Source: Kalaharituber pfeilii
Lineage: Eukaryota > Ascomycota > Pezizomycetes > Pezizales > Pezizaceae
Length of the DNA stretch: 64,000 bases
Direction of reading: 5' to 3'
Assembly: GCA_015179045.1 (NCBI GenBank)
Contig: WHUZ01000017.1
Coordinates: 558,001-622,000 of the forward strand
Each line of letters starts with the position of its first letter. Position 1 is the first letter of the stretch. The notes below the pieces were generated by a model that saw only the letters and a program-made list of their open reading frames with translations, ran no database searches and was not told where the DNA came from. Shown one piece after another: positions 23,516 through 33,600 of the stretch. The position numbers and the translations under genes are program-made.

Positions 23516-24961
23516 CTTACGCTCCCCAGGGACAAACTAATCCGCACCAATGGTGACAGTTCAGCAAAGTAGGCATGATCCCGAAGTCTGGAAAGGACCC
23601 TAAGCAGGCGAAAAGCTGGAGGCCAGTCCAGCTTATCAACTGTGTGGGGAAGTTGATGGAGAAGGTGGTGGCGGATGATCTAGGAGAGGCTGGCTTATTC
23701 CATAAGGGGCAGTTTGGTGGAGTAAGGGTTAGGTCTGCCATCGATGCCCTATTCCGAGCTGTGGTCATCAGCCAGAGAGCACTGGCACGGAAGGGAGGGG
23801 CTGTGTGGGTTATGGAAGATGCCAAAGGTGGTTTTGGAACTACAAGGTGGGAGATTATCAGGGAGCGAGTCCATGGCTCGCTAGTAGAGAAATGGCTACC
23901 AAGGCTAGAGACCTTCCTAGAGTAGGAGTTTGAAATTGAGTGGGACAGGCAGGTCAGGGGCCGTGGAAAGTCGAATGTGGGGGGTGCAACAGGGGTCACA
24001 TTGTCCCCAGTGGCGTTTCTACTCTTTATGGCACCAATTTGAAGAGATCGAGCAAAAGGTGGGAGAGGTGGTGAGAGAGTGCCAATGTGAGGTAGAGCCA
24101 CCTTCATTCATCGGTGACCCCAACTGCATGGTGGTAAAGTGGGGCCCAGAAGGAGATAAGGACATGAAGAGAATTGGAGACAGGATTGCAGGAGTAATCA
24201 GGGAGATGGCTCAGGCCCATGAGCTGCGACTTGAAGCCTCAAAGGAAGAAGTCCTAGTTAATTATTCGCAAGAAGGCCAAAAAGAGAGCAGATGTTGAAA
24301 GGAGTAAATGGTTAGGAGTGATTTGTGAAAGTGCGCTCGACTTCGACCACCATTGGAAGAGCGGATTGGCAAGGCCAGAAAACTCTTGGGTGCCCTATCT
24401 GGACTAGGAAACTCGCAGTGGGGCATGAGTCCACTTTCATGGCGGAAAGCATACACTGGCATGGTAAGAGCAGTGGCTGTGTGGGACTCCGAGATTGGGT
24501 GGAGAGGCCAAAAACAATGGAGAGAAGAGATTGAGTGCAATATCAGGCACTTTGTAAGTGTACCGGTGCAGTCCAAGGGGCGGCCAGAGTAATGGTTGAG
24601 GCCATTGCTGGAGTAGAGAGTTTAGTGATGATCTTTAGTCAGAGCTAAGCAAGGTACGCACTGAGGTCAGTGAGGGACCCCACAGGGGTGCCGGTGGGGA
24701 ACCTATGGCCTGAAAGCTTTAGGAGAGTCAAAGCCTCAGACCCAGACAGGGAAGGTGGGAAGGGGAGGGACTGGAGGGACTGCAGCCTAGATTACGCCAC
24801 AGAGAAGAACGATGGGTTTGTGTCAGTGGCCAGAAAGATTGCCAGCACTCTTGAGGTAGTTGAGGAGGAAACAGTGTCATGGGAGCAGGCAGTCACCCCA
24901 GTAGAGCTAGAGGTTATAGATCTGCCCTGCCATGGCGAACAGCTGCAAGCGGGATTAAGTG

Positions 24962-24994
<33 letters not shown>

Positions 24995-25842
24995 TTATAG
25001 ACCTGAAGCTTGACAAGGAGGACTCCCCAACTAAGTGGGAGAGGGCTATAAGGGAGGCCAAAGGTGACTCAGTGGCCATCTTCACAGATGGCAGCCGAAG
25101 TGAGGAAGGAGGAGTAGGTAGTGGGTGGTGATGGCAGCAGCCTGAGGTGATGGCAGGTGAGGAAGAAGGAGTAGGTAGTGGGTGGTGCTGGCAGCAGGTG
25201 ATGGCAGGTGAGGCAGAGGGGAGCCGTTTGGTTGGCATGAAGGCAACAATGTGGGATGGTGAGGTTGCAGGCATGAGGGGCACCCTGGAGGCAGTTGACA
25301 GCAGGATGAAGGTGCTGCTGCTCGCAGACGTTCAGGCAGCTATTAGCGCAGTCCAGAGGACAGGGAGAACAGGCAAAGAGAGGACTGCAGACCTGGCACA
25401 TGTGGTGGAGTTGATTTCAGACAGGAGGCAGAGGTTGAGGGACCCAAGGGCAGTGAAGTTCACCCGGGTGAAGGCATACATTGGAATTGAGGGTAACGAA
25501 AGGGCAGATGGGAAAGCTTTAAAGGAAGGAGCTGGTGCCTTGAGATATGATAGTCAGGCTACATAAGGTGGCCTGCACCAGGAGTGAGTCAAGAGGAGAA
25601 AGGGGAAGGGAGAGCAAAGGGACCTTGGTAGGGGGAAGTTTGTAAAATGGGGCAGGAGGGCACTTACCATTTACACCTGGCTGAGGACTGGGAAGTGCGG
25701 TGGTATGTGGAGGAAGAAGATCCAGGGAGAGGGGGCATGCTGCAGCTGTGGAGAGGAATGGAGTGCTAAGCATGTGATGTTTGTGCATTTTGGTAAGCTG
25801 GAGTGCATGTAGAGTTGGTAGATAGATTTTTCACCTGACCGG
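23516..25842 (+). pseudogene. LINE relic, copy 3: reverse transcriptase, RNase H and zinc knuckle
   Basis: This is the longest LINE remnant here. RT motifs appear in order: SWRPVQLINCVGKLMEKVVA, GQFGGVRVRSAIDALFRAVV, AVWVMEDAKGGFGTTRWEII, a frame break, and then the catalytic box region, which reads PSFIGDPNC where an active element would have a VDDLN-type motif. RNase H follows: AIFTDGSRSEEGG with its first aspartate, VLLLADVQAAI, and GIEGNERADGKA with another acidic residue. The C-terminal knuckle CCSCGEEWSAKHVMF is near 25740. A mini-SINE with a target duplication splits the RNase H at 24921. Stops at about 23924 and several frameshifts show it is dead. Confidence 0.88.
24911..25001 (+). 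mobile_element. Mini-SINE copy with 10-bp target-site duplication
   Basis: AGGTTATAGA is repeated at 24911-24920 and 24992-25001. The unit between reads TCTGCCCTGCCATGGCGAAC, AGCTGCAAGCGGGATTAAGTG and a run of about 30 A. It interrupts the LINE RNase H between VIDL and VIDLKLDKED, with those residues visibly duplicated. Confidence 0.92.
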
Positions 25843-25904
25843 GTCCCTGCCATAGGCCTGTAGCTTATATGCGGGGTTATGTGAACCGAAAAACGAAAAA
25901 AAAA
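25843..25904 (+). mobile_element. Mini-SINE-like unit at the 3' end of a LINE
   Basis: CCCTGCCATAGGCCTGTAGC is followed by TTATATGCGGGGTTATGTGA and an A-rich tail. It sits about 40 bp after the end of the LINE knuckle region. No target duplication is evident. It may be a separate insertion, or it may be the native 3' tail of the LINE, which would tie the mini-SINE to this LINE family. Confidence 0.65.
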
Positions 25905-25914
25905 ACCGCACCAA

Positions 25915-26400
25915 TGCACCGGCAGGAAATCAATCCTGCCTATATATACTACTATATAGTATCTCCCAACAAAATAGTTAAAAACAAGCACACTGTGGGG
26001 AAAGACAAAAAAAGACATGAGAGGTCATGACTACCTGACAAACGGCATTGACCCAACAATAACTCGAATGTGATGAGTTCCATGCGGGTGGGCATACTTT
26101 AGCAGCGCATCACGGTCACATAATACAAAGGCCAAGGAAGAGTAGCCAGCAAGAAGCAAAACAACAATCCTCAGGCTCCGATTATTCGTATGATCAACTC
26201 ATTCCGCAGGTGGAGGAGTTTTCAGGACTTTCTCTTCTGAAAATTGTGACCCAAGATATTTTGCCGTATCGTGATGATCATTGCGCAGTACAATCCTGTA
26301 TGGCGTTTTCAGTCCTTAGCCAAGATATTTGGAGATGCACCATGCTCAATCAGTATCGATTGCGAAGTCCCAGTCACCTCCTGAAGGGCTAGACTATACT
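25915..26400 (-). pseudogene. Ankyrin gene 3'-end relic
   Basis: The sequence corresponds to 7080-7600, the last ankyrin repeats and 3' region of the STAND/ankyrin relic. Matching words include CATTCCGCAGGTG and CACATAATACAAAGGCCAAGG. No frame is open. With the ligase copy just to the right it may mark a duplicated ankyrin-ligase block. Confidence 0.6.
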
Positions 26401-26846
26401 ACAGTCGTAAATCTTCTGGTAAACCTTGTCAACTGAAGGGGACATATATGCTTGCTTCTGCATGCTTTCTGTATCCCCACTGAGCGGGATGTTCGAAATA
26501 GCTGTTACTCGGGACTTCCCCCATATTACCTTGGAAAGCTTTTTTTAATACATATAAGAGTGTATGTGAAGATCGCAGTTCTAGGTCAATTTTTCTTTGA
26601 TTATTGGTATTCTATAATAGATTGGCTTTCTTTTGAGTGTCAAAAATACCATATTTGGTGTCAGGAGTACATCTGTCATGGCAAACGCGGAAATTCTGAT
26701 TTTTGCGATAATTCTACAATGTATTCAAGCAGGTGCCAGTGACCTCGATTCGATTGAAACCAAGTACAATAAATTTATACTGGGCTTTGACCAGGCTTTA
26801 GTTGACATCCAAGCACTGAATAGCTCTCGTACCCCATACTAACTAC

Positions 26847-28946
26847 CTAGTGGTTCAAAAGGAGCACCCTCCTGAGTACTTTACCCCTGTAACATTTTAT
26901 CAGTCAAGCCGGCAAGACTATGGAGACTCATAATACAGTACTTACCCTGGTGTCTTGGGAACAGAATCCACAAACGTAACAGTGTCAATGACCCTCTTTT
27001 CCGGAGAAGCCTTAATCTAAGTTAGTTTTCACCTGAGGAGTGAGGGAAGGAACAAAAAGACATAAAGAAGTCTCGGTTACCTGAGATACTGCAAAATCTA
27101 ATATTTCTTGTCTCAGCTCAGAGGTTTGCTCAATGTCCTCCTGCAAAAGCACAAAAGCCTTTGCACCTTGATCCATGTTTGCCCCATCAATTGCTGCCAC
27201 CACTCCTTCTTTCACCTTCTCATGGCTTTGTAAGACTTGTTCAAGTTCATTGGGCAGAATAATAAGTCCTTTGCTATGGATTTTGATAGCGTCAGCCTCA
27301 CGCCCAAGGACTGTAATTGCTCCAATCCTGACTGTTGCTAGATCTCCTGTAATGAACCAGCCTTCTTTGTCAAAGCATGCAGCGTTAGTCTCTGGCAAAT
27401 TATGATAGCCTCTGAAAACAGTGGGACCACGAATGAGAAGGCGGCCAATAGTGTCATCAGGAACAGGAGTTAAGGTCTTAAGGTCAATGATCTTTGCCTC
27501 AACCCCAGGCAACAAATAGCCACAGGTGCCCTTAGTCTCCTCGATATCATTGAACTGCTGACTTGTGATAAATAATGCCTCGGCCATGCCATAACCTAGA
27601 TAATTATCAGCTGTAGCAAAGTGAGAGTATAATTCGTGAAGAACATCTACCTTGTCTTACAGTGACCTTGGCACCCTGCTTGGTGAGTCGTAAACGCACA
27701 GTCTCACCAACGTTGTACTCAAGAATGCTCCCAGAGGAGAATAGTTGTGTTAATGAGCGGAGATCAAACTGGCCAATTACAGGGTGCGTGGCCAAAGTGG
27801 TGAAGATTGGTGGGACAAGAGGAAGATTTGTTACTATTCAATGAAAGTTTGTCTTCAGCACAAATTTGTAGTAACATGAATCTGCATTAACTTACTTTTG
27901 TATTTCTGAATGCTTGCGAGCATCTGTAGAAGGTCAAACCTCTGGCATGCGTATATTGGGATGCCTGCACAGAGGCCAGCGAATATCATATAGTACATGC
28001 CATATGGATGGAACCAAGGAAGAACCGAGAGAAGCCTATCAGTGTCCCAGGACCAACCATAGCCAGGACTATATGTTCCATTAAGATGTAAGAACTGGAA
28101 TCCATTGTGGAGTAGATTTGCATGAGTTAATTCAGCACCCTTAGCCTGCCCAGTGGTACCGGAGGTATAGACAATGCTGGCCAACAGACCTGTTGTTGGA
28201 AGTCTGCGTGCTGGTCGAAGAACAGAGCTTAGCTCTTCATCTGACACAGAGGCCGAGAACTCAAAAATGGTTTGTACAGAGCTGGACATAGAGTCTAATC
28301 TTGAAAACACAAAGACATGTGATGGGGGAATGTTCAGCTCTGCTGCTGCCTCTAGAGCAATTGGAAATGTGGCAGGGCTCACAACAATGGCCTTTGAGTC
28401 ACAATCTTGAAGTCACGTCAGAAACTTGTAGTAGCAAATCATCATTTTAGGTAACATACCCTTGAGTTGAGCAACTAGCTGCTCCTTGGTAAGAAGTGGA
28501 TTTGCTAATGTGACAGTTCCATTGGCCCAGAATGTTCCCATGACAACAATAGCTGTAATATCGGAGATGGAAAATCAGCATTGGATAAACTTGAAATTCA
28601 CCTTTCTGGGACATGAAACAGGGGCCTACGGATTTCAATGATACTAGGTGCCACAATAGCTAACACATCCCCTTCTTGCCAGTTCAGTTTTTGCTGAAGA
28701 GAAATGCCAAGCCGCTTTGCTGAGGCATAGATAGTAGCATAGCTGAGAGACTTGTCTGTTTCCGCTTGAATGAAAATCACATGATTGTCAGGATAGCTAT
28801 GTAAGGAGATATTTTGTTAGTGCACATGAGTGAGAAAGTCCCTAGGGCTACACTAACTTTCGGAGTTTACTCTCAAAGACAAAGGTCCAGAGATCCGTGT
28901 CTGCTGGGGGCACCTGTCTCGGATATGGAGATTGGTGAACTGACAT
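26847..28946 (-). CDS. Acyl-CoA ligase (4-coumarate-CoA-ligase-like), copy 2
   Basis: This is an ATP-dependent acyl-CoA ligase of the ANL superfamily; the substrate cannot be read from sequence. It starts at ATG 28946 (MSVHQSPYPRQVPPADTDLW). Intron 1 (28857-28797, 61 bp) joins LR to NYPDNHVIFIQAETDKSLSY. Further short introns follow IIEI, the AQLK segment, SIQKYK, VTVRQ and the AVSQ segment. Key motifs are YTSGTTGQAKGAELTHANLL near 28150, GYLLPGVEAKIIDL near 27500, GWFITGD near 27360 and GREADAIKIHSKG near 27290. The last exon gives VPKTPGGKVLRRVLLLNH-stop, with the A10 catalytic lysine. I see no break, unlike copy 1. Protein length is about 550 residues, normal for the family. There is no C-terminal SKL peroxisome signal. 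It may be a secondary-metabolism or aromatic/fatty-acid-activating enzyme. Confidence 0.85.
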
Positions 28947-28949
28947 AAT

Positions 28950-29560
28950 GGTATCTCAGACAGGGTCTTCGAGGTTAGGATTAGGAAGATGTTCAGCCTG
29001 AAATATGCTATTAAAACTAGGACAACGCTTTAATAGATGTGGCGTGCGTTAGCTGGGCCTGCACTTGCGATCGAGGGAGCTTTTGTACCGTAAGTGGTAG
29101 TGTTTCAGCGGTGAAACATATCGCTTGGATCCTGTAAGCTAAAGGTGCACAGACATTGATATATAGTTGTGATGGAAGTCTAGAACTTGTTACTCTGCAC
29201 CATCATCCCCTGCCGCGCGTACTGAATATTCTCTGCACTTTGCTATCGCGCTGCCTCTAGTGCCCACTTTTCAGTCCATGTGAAAGTGAGAAACGGATCT
29301 ACATAGGATAATAGCAATGCCTGGAGAGCAGCTACAGTAGTCAATCTATTGTCGAAGTTTGGCAAGTGCGGTGGCGTATGATAAAGCCCATCATATGCAT
29401 GAAAGATTGCATTTCAAATTAACAAGAAGATCTCGATAGCGCGAGAATTCGGGCCTACAGCTAGCTATCATACCGGTTTAGGCTATATATAGACAATATC
29501 CATTTCGAAATTTCTAACCGGTTTGTGTACTAGTGGAGCCAGCACAGTGATGTCATGCTC
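28950..29560. repeat. Duplicated 5' flank of the ligase genes
   Basis: This upstream region corresponds to 16650-17440 upstream of ligase copy 1. Shared words include GCTTTTGTAC, GATGTCATGCTCATATTGGCC (compare GATGTCACACTCGTATTGTCC at 17414) and the conserved stretch around the start. The promoter was duplicated with the gene. Confidence 0.6.
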
Positions 29561-29895
29561 ATATTGGCCAGCTACTCGTAGAAATCAGTCAAGTCTGGCT
29601 CTTTGCCGCATGGTACTCGAGTATCTGCGTTCACAGTGCTGTACAAAATCAAATATATTTGATGGAGGTTATAAGCTTTGCGTTGCGTAACCGTTACGTG
29701 TGGTACTGTGGCATGACATAAGCAAAAGCTCTTAGTGGGTGTTTGTCGTTACCAAAAGCAACCGATTTTCGTTACGCAAGGTTGTGGTGATAACGCAACG
29801 ATTTGGCTTGTAACCTGTGTAACGGGGGGGTTATGTAACATTTTTAGCTGCAATGGGGTTATGCAGCCGGTTTTTGACCAAAGGCATATATATTT
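29561..29895. other. Spacer, no supported gene
   Basis: Nothing recognisable was seen apart from AT-rich sequence leading into the mini-SINE. Confidence 0.35.
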
Positions 29896-29899
29896 TCCA

Positions 29900-29984
29900 A
29901 AATTTTTTTTATTTATTTTTATTTTTATTTTTTTATCTTTTGGGTCACGTAAACCCGCATACAGGCTACCAGCCTATGATGGGG
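29900..29984 (-). mobile_element. Mini-SINE copy
   Basis: A degenerate (ATTT)n tail leads into the reverse complement of CCATCATAGGCTGGTAGCCT and GTATGCGGGTTTACGTGACC. The hairpin AGGCT-GGT-AGCCT is perfect. No target duplication was found. Confidence 0.75.
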
Positions 29985-30336
29985 AAACCTAAATCAGCAA
30001 GATTTTAGACCATTGGTGCATATCACGTAGTTGCGTAGCACAAAGCATCTTAATCCACCTCACGAGCATGTCTAATCTATACATCAAAACTCTCCAGATT
30101 TTTACCATCATGAGCCAGTAAAATAGCAACTTGACCTGGAAAAATGAAGAGATTGAGAGGCTGATTGCTTGAATGCTAGAAAATCGAGAGCTAATACATG
30201 GAAAACAAATGGATTGGCACAAAAGGGCAAAGAAGCAGGAATTCAAGGAGGATATGCATATAACAATTATCCAACTGCCACTGCTTTTGCTTTCTTTTAA
30301 TGTGGGAGTGGCACCTTTAAAAGTGGGAAAGGTATC

Positions 30337-31000
30337 CTGCTTGAACGGCTAGAAATCTGCTCAGCACGATCTGAAAAGGGGTCACTGGAGTATACGCAAG
30401 AATTGAAAAAAAAAGAAAGGTGGGTTAATGGATCCAGAATTTTATTCTACTTTTCCATTTTGCCTTATTTTCATATGTTACTAACCTCGCCATAGCCCAT
30501 TGGGCGGCATGCGAGTAATGATATAAAAAAAAAAAAAAATCTATAGGCTATTGTCGGCCTCGCTAGCATTTGTGCAGTAGTATGCATAAAAGACAGAACT
30601 CCTTGCCAAGAAAGTAGGGAGCAAGGAGATCGCAAAAAACGAGCAGTAATTTCCAAGATGGGAAATTGAGCAGGGCTTCTCAGAAGATTTTGGAGAGTGC
30701 ACTCGAAGTATATAAAGGAGCGCTGAAGCGGCAGAACCATGTAGACAGATCAGTAGCATTCCCGAATACACAAGAGCAAGTGCAATAAATTTAATTTCTT
30801 TATCTTATAGATTGTTTCAAAAACGCCTGGAGACGAGCCTATGCTGAGGTGGTGAGGAAGAAAAGGAAAAGAAGAGTAGCAGAATCTAGAAAGCCAATAT
30901 ATGGCTGTACTAGTTCATTACGTGGACGATAAGGCTTCCATAAATATGCCGGGCCTCTTGACCTTCGTGCCCCACGGCTTGCAGGAACGACTCACGTGCA
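30337..31000. repeat. Unknown dispersed repeat with mini-SINE B inside
   Basis: Its ends match 49918-50260: TTGAACGGCTAGAAATCTGC here and TTGAACAGCTAGAAACCTGC there, then GAGCCTATGCTGAGGTGGTG here and GAGCCTAAGCAAGGTGGTG there. The central parts differ. A mini-SINE B copy with shared flank lies at 30410-30537. No coding capacity is recognised. Confidence 0.55.
30410..30537 (+). repeat. Mini-SINE B copy with conserved flank
   Basis: The core CCTCGCCATAGCCCATTGGGC continues GGCATGCGAGTAATGATAT and ends in 15 A. The stem GCCC-ATT-GGGC replaces the AGGCT/AGCCT stem of other copies. The flank before the core matches the inverted copy at 13630-13755. Confidence 0.65.
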
Positions 31001-31915
31001 TAAAGTTTGCAACACTCGTGGGTGATAATTGATGAATAAAAGATTATGTAACTAACTGAGCTTAAGAATTCACTCGTGACTCGGCTGCTTGGCAGCGCTG
31101 CCCCGTGAGCTACTAATACAGCAGGCTTAGCTACAGCGGTTTTAGCTCAACAATCCTAATTCATTTATGGTAGTCATTACCCGATTCGTGCGGTGTCACT
31201 TCTTTCGGACAAGTTACACAGCTTTCACCTTAAATGATCTCCGACATACTTAAAACCAGTTCATGATAGCATGCTGTAATATATTTTCCGTTTAATAAAG
31301 TACGTGCAAACCTGGTCTTCATTAATGCAGTAGATCGCAACTCACCTTGGGCTTCAATCTTGCTCTCAGCTTTCCTTTTTTGCTTCTGTACCGTTTCTCT
31401 CCAAAGCCAGTAACACCATTGGCACCTGGTACCTCCCCACAATGCATTTACCTTCTTCACCAAGCCTCTTGACATGTCATCGTCGGCGCCAATTCGACAT
31501 GCATGTCATGATTCATACTGAAGATGGCCGATTGTACGCTTCGGCTGCACGAGCTCCTTGGATCTGTTGCCTTAATCTGTAACACTTTAGTATTACATAC
31601 ATAGGAATGCAGTGCAACTGAAACAACTTATAAATGTACAGACGGTTTTCTTTTTGCTTGCCCTTTTTGCCCTCTGTGATATGTGATGTGAACAGTCAGG
31701 ACATTGTTACTCTACACAGGATGCTCGCAGCAGGATTACAGACCCAAAGGATACCTCAATCGCAACTATGTACTGGCCATGAGCGAAAAAGGTTCCCTCC
31801 AAAAGCGTGACGTTGCTGGCAAGGGCAAACCCTGTATATATATACACTGGAAACTATTACATACACCATCCCTGGGAAAACTTGACGAAAAGAGAGGGGA
31901 AAAAAAAGGGAGAAA
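31001..31915. other. Spacer, no supported gene
   Basis: Short frames only. A minus-strand frame at 31475-31230 (81 residues) has no recognisable domain. Confidence 0.35.
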
Positions 31916-32110
31916 TATTAAAGTTACGTAATACAAAGGCCAAAGAAATAACTAGCAAGATGCAAATTAAATAACAACCTCCTAGATCCCTTATAAAGAA
32001 ATAATCAACCCTATTTTGCAGGTCGAGAAATTTCAGGGTCTTTTTTCAGTTGAAGGTTGCAACCAAAGACATTTCTACACCTCATGCCTACCATCTGCAG
32101 TACACTCTCG
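31916..32110 (-). pseudogene. Ankyrin gene 3'-end relic
   Basis: The stretch containing ACGTAATACAAAGGCCAAAG and GGTTGCAACCAAAGACATTT matches 7300-7500 and 26120-26270. It is therefore a third copy of the 3' part of the STAND/ankyrin gene. No frame is open. Confidence 0.5.
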
Positions 32111-32607
32111 GTATAAAAATGTCATCCGGCGGGGGCGGGGTATATTCTTAAAACAGATATCTTCTTAAATAGAACTAAGTAGATGAAGGCTCTAATAGAT
32201 ACAGGAAAGGTGCGGAATATAAAAGAGGTGTAAAACAGGTTCAAGGAAATACATGAAACAGAGAAGAGGTCTACAACAAAAGAGAAGAAGGTCTGGAAAA
32301 GTGCTAAGAGGATGTTTTGGAGGGGAGAAAATTGGTTATTTTACTTTGTCTATTTTTGCTTTCTTTTCAGCTATTTGAGCGCGCTTTCAATGCGAAGCTT
32401 CTCTTTATACAGGTATTTCTTATTGATAAGCTTGCTCTTATAGGCCTAATGCAACAAACTATGTTGGGCAGTTCCTTGGGATGAGCCTTCGCTCAACATT
32501 CGAATATATATGGTGGCTAAGCAGAGATCTTAGGAATGTTCCTTACATCAAATATATTCCTATTTTGTATGAGGCGCGGGGGGAGGAGCATTCTTATATA
32601 TCAAGTA

Positions 32608-32617
32608 TATTCTTATT

Positions 32618-32684
<67 letters not shown>

Positions 32685-32744
32685 TTTTTTAGTCACATAA
32701 ACCCGCATACAGGCTACGAGCCTATGGCAGGATTGTATTCTTAT
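32608..32744 (-). mobile_element. Mini-SINE copy with (ATTT)n tail and 9-bp duplication
   Basis: TATTCTTAT is found at 32608-32616 and 32736-32744. The unit between is a pure (TTTA)n array of about 70 bp followed by the reverse complement of CCTGCCATAGGCTCGTAGCC and TGTATGCGGGTTTATGTGAC. The tail was probably a poly(A) that expanded into a tetranucleotide microsatellite. Confidence 0.85.
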
Positions 32745-33440
32745 GTCGGACATGCTAGTATCGTGAGTCTGCTGCAACCATATAAGTTTCCCTCACGAGC
32801 CCTAATCTGTGCCGATACGTGACTCACGGTGCCCTGGCCTGACTTCGACGCCCTCGCATAGTCGTTCCGGCTCTAAGCTACTTGGCCCTCACATGAATCA
32901 GGCATGCTGCCGCCCCACGCCGTCACCAACTGCCAAGATATATTACCGTCACCACTTTCATGATAATGAGGCAACAGTGCGCCCTATCATGACAATGACT
33001 ACCTACCCTACCATCCTCACCATCCCCACTCCCACCGATGTCGCCGATAAGATGCATGTGACTTCGGCGCTCACGCTCCTGTCTAAAGTTTTATACTAAA
33101 TTTGATTGTCCTGATAATTTACAATTATATGGAAGGAGTCTTGCAGCCTGTATGTATTTTCATATTTTTACTCCTCACCCGGTGTAAATCCGTATCTAAC
33201 GTAGGTACCTAGGCCTGTTGTGATACTGTAGTTACTGTCTTTATCGAGAGTAAAGGCATATCCTACGGTTTAACGGATAAGTACGTGTGCGTGTAATAAA
33301 GGGTACTCAGATATAATATGTGCACGCAAATGGCCATCTATGTGTAAGTCCCTACAGCTCACGCAGCGAAGGTATAACTTCAACTTACACTAATGTCAAT
33401 ACAAATCGAGGGTAACTGACGTGTAACTTCCGCATACCAC
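32745..33440. other. Spacer, no supported gene
   Basis: No coding region is recognised. A 96-residue plus-strand frame (32809-33099) is Pro/Thr-rich and unconvincing. Confidence 0.35.
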
Positions 33441-33449
33441 ATAGAAAAA

Positions 33450-33600
33450 TGGCTCTAGTGAGTGGTGTCGACCTTTTGAACCGTTCTCCTCTATATCTAT
33501 TCCTAAAGTGAGTGGATCTTGAATGAAATTCTGGTTCCCCCCACAGAATGGCACAGTGTTTTATCGCTTCCACGTAAACGAAGGTAGCTTTTTGCTAACA
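33450..33600 (-). pseudogene. Small ankyrin gene fragment
   Basis: GAACCGTTCTCCTCTATATC and the following text to CAGAATGGCACAGTG resemble 8070-8150 and 12160-12230, the part of the ankyrin relics where the first repeats begin. It is too short and broken to translate. Confidence 0.45.

Noticed and set aside
26452..26842. Plus-strand frames of 69-96 residues left of ligase copy 2
   Set aside because: No domain is recognised and there is no support from the homologous region near ligase copy 1.
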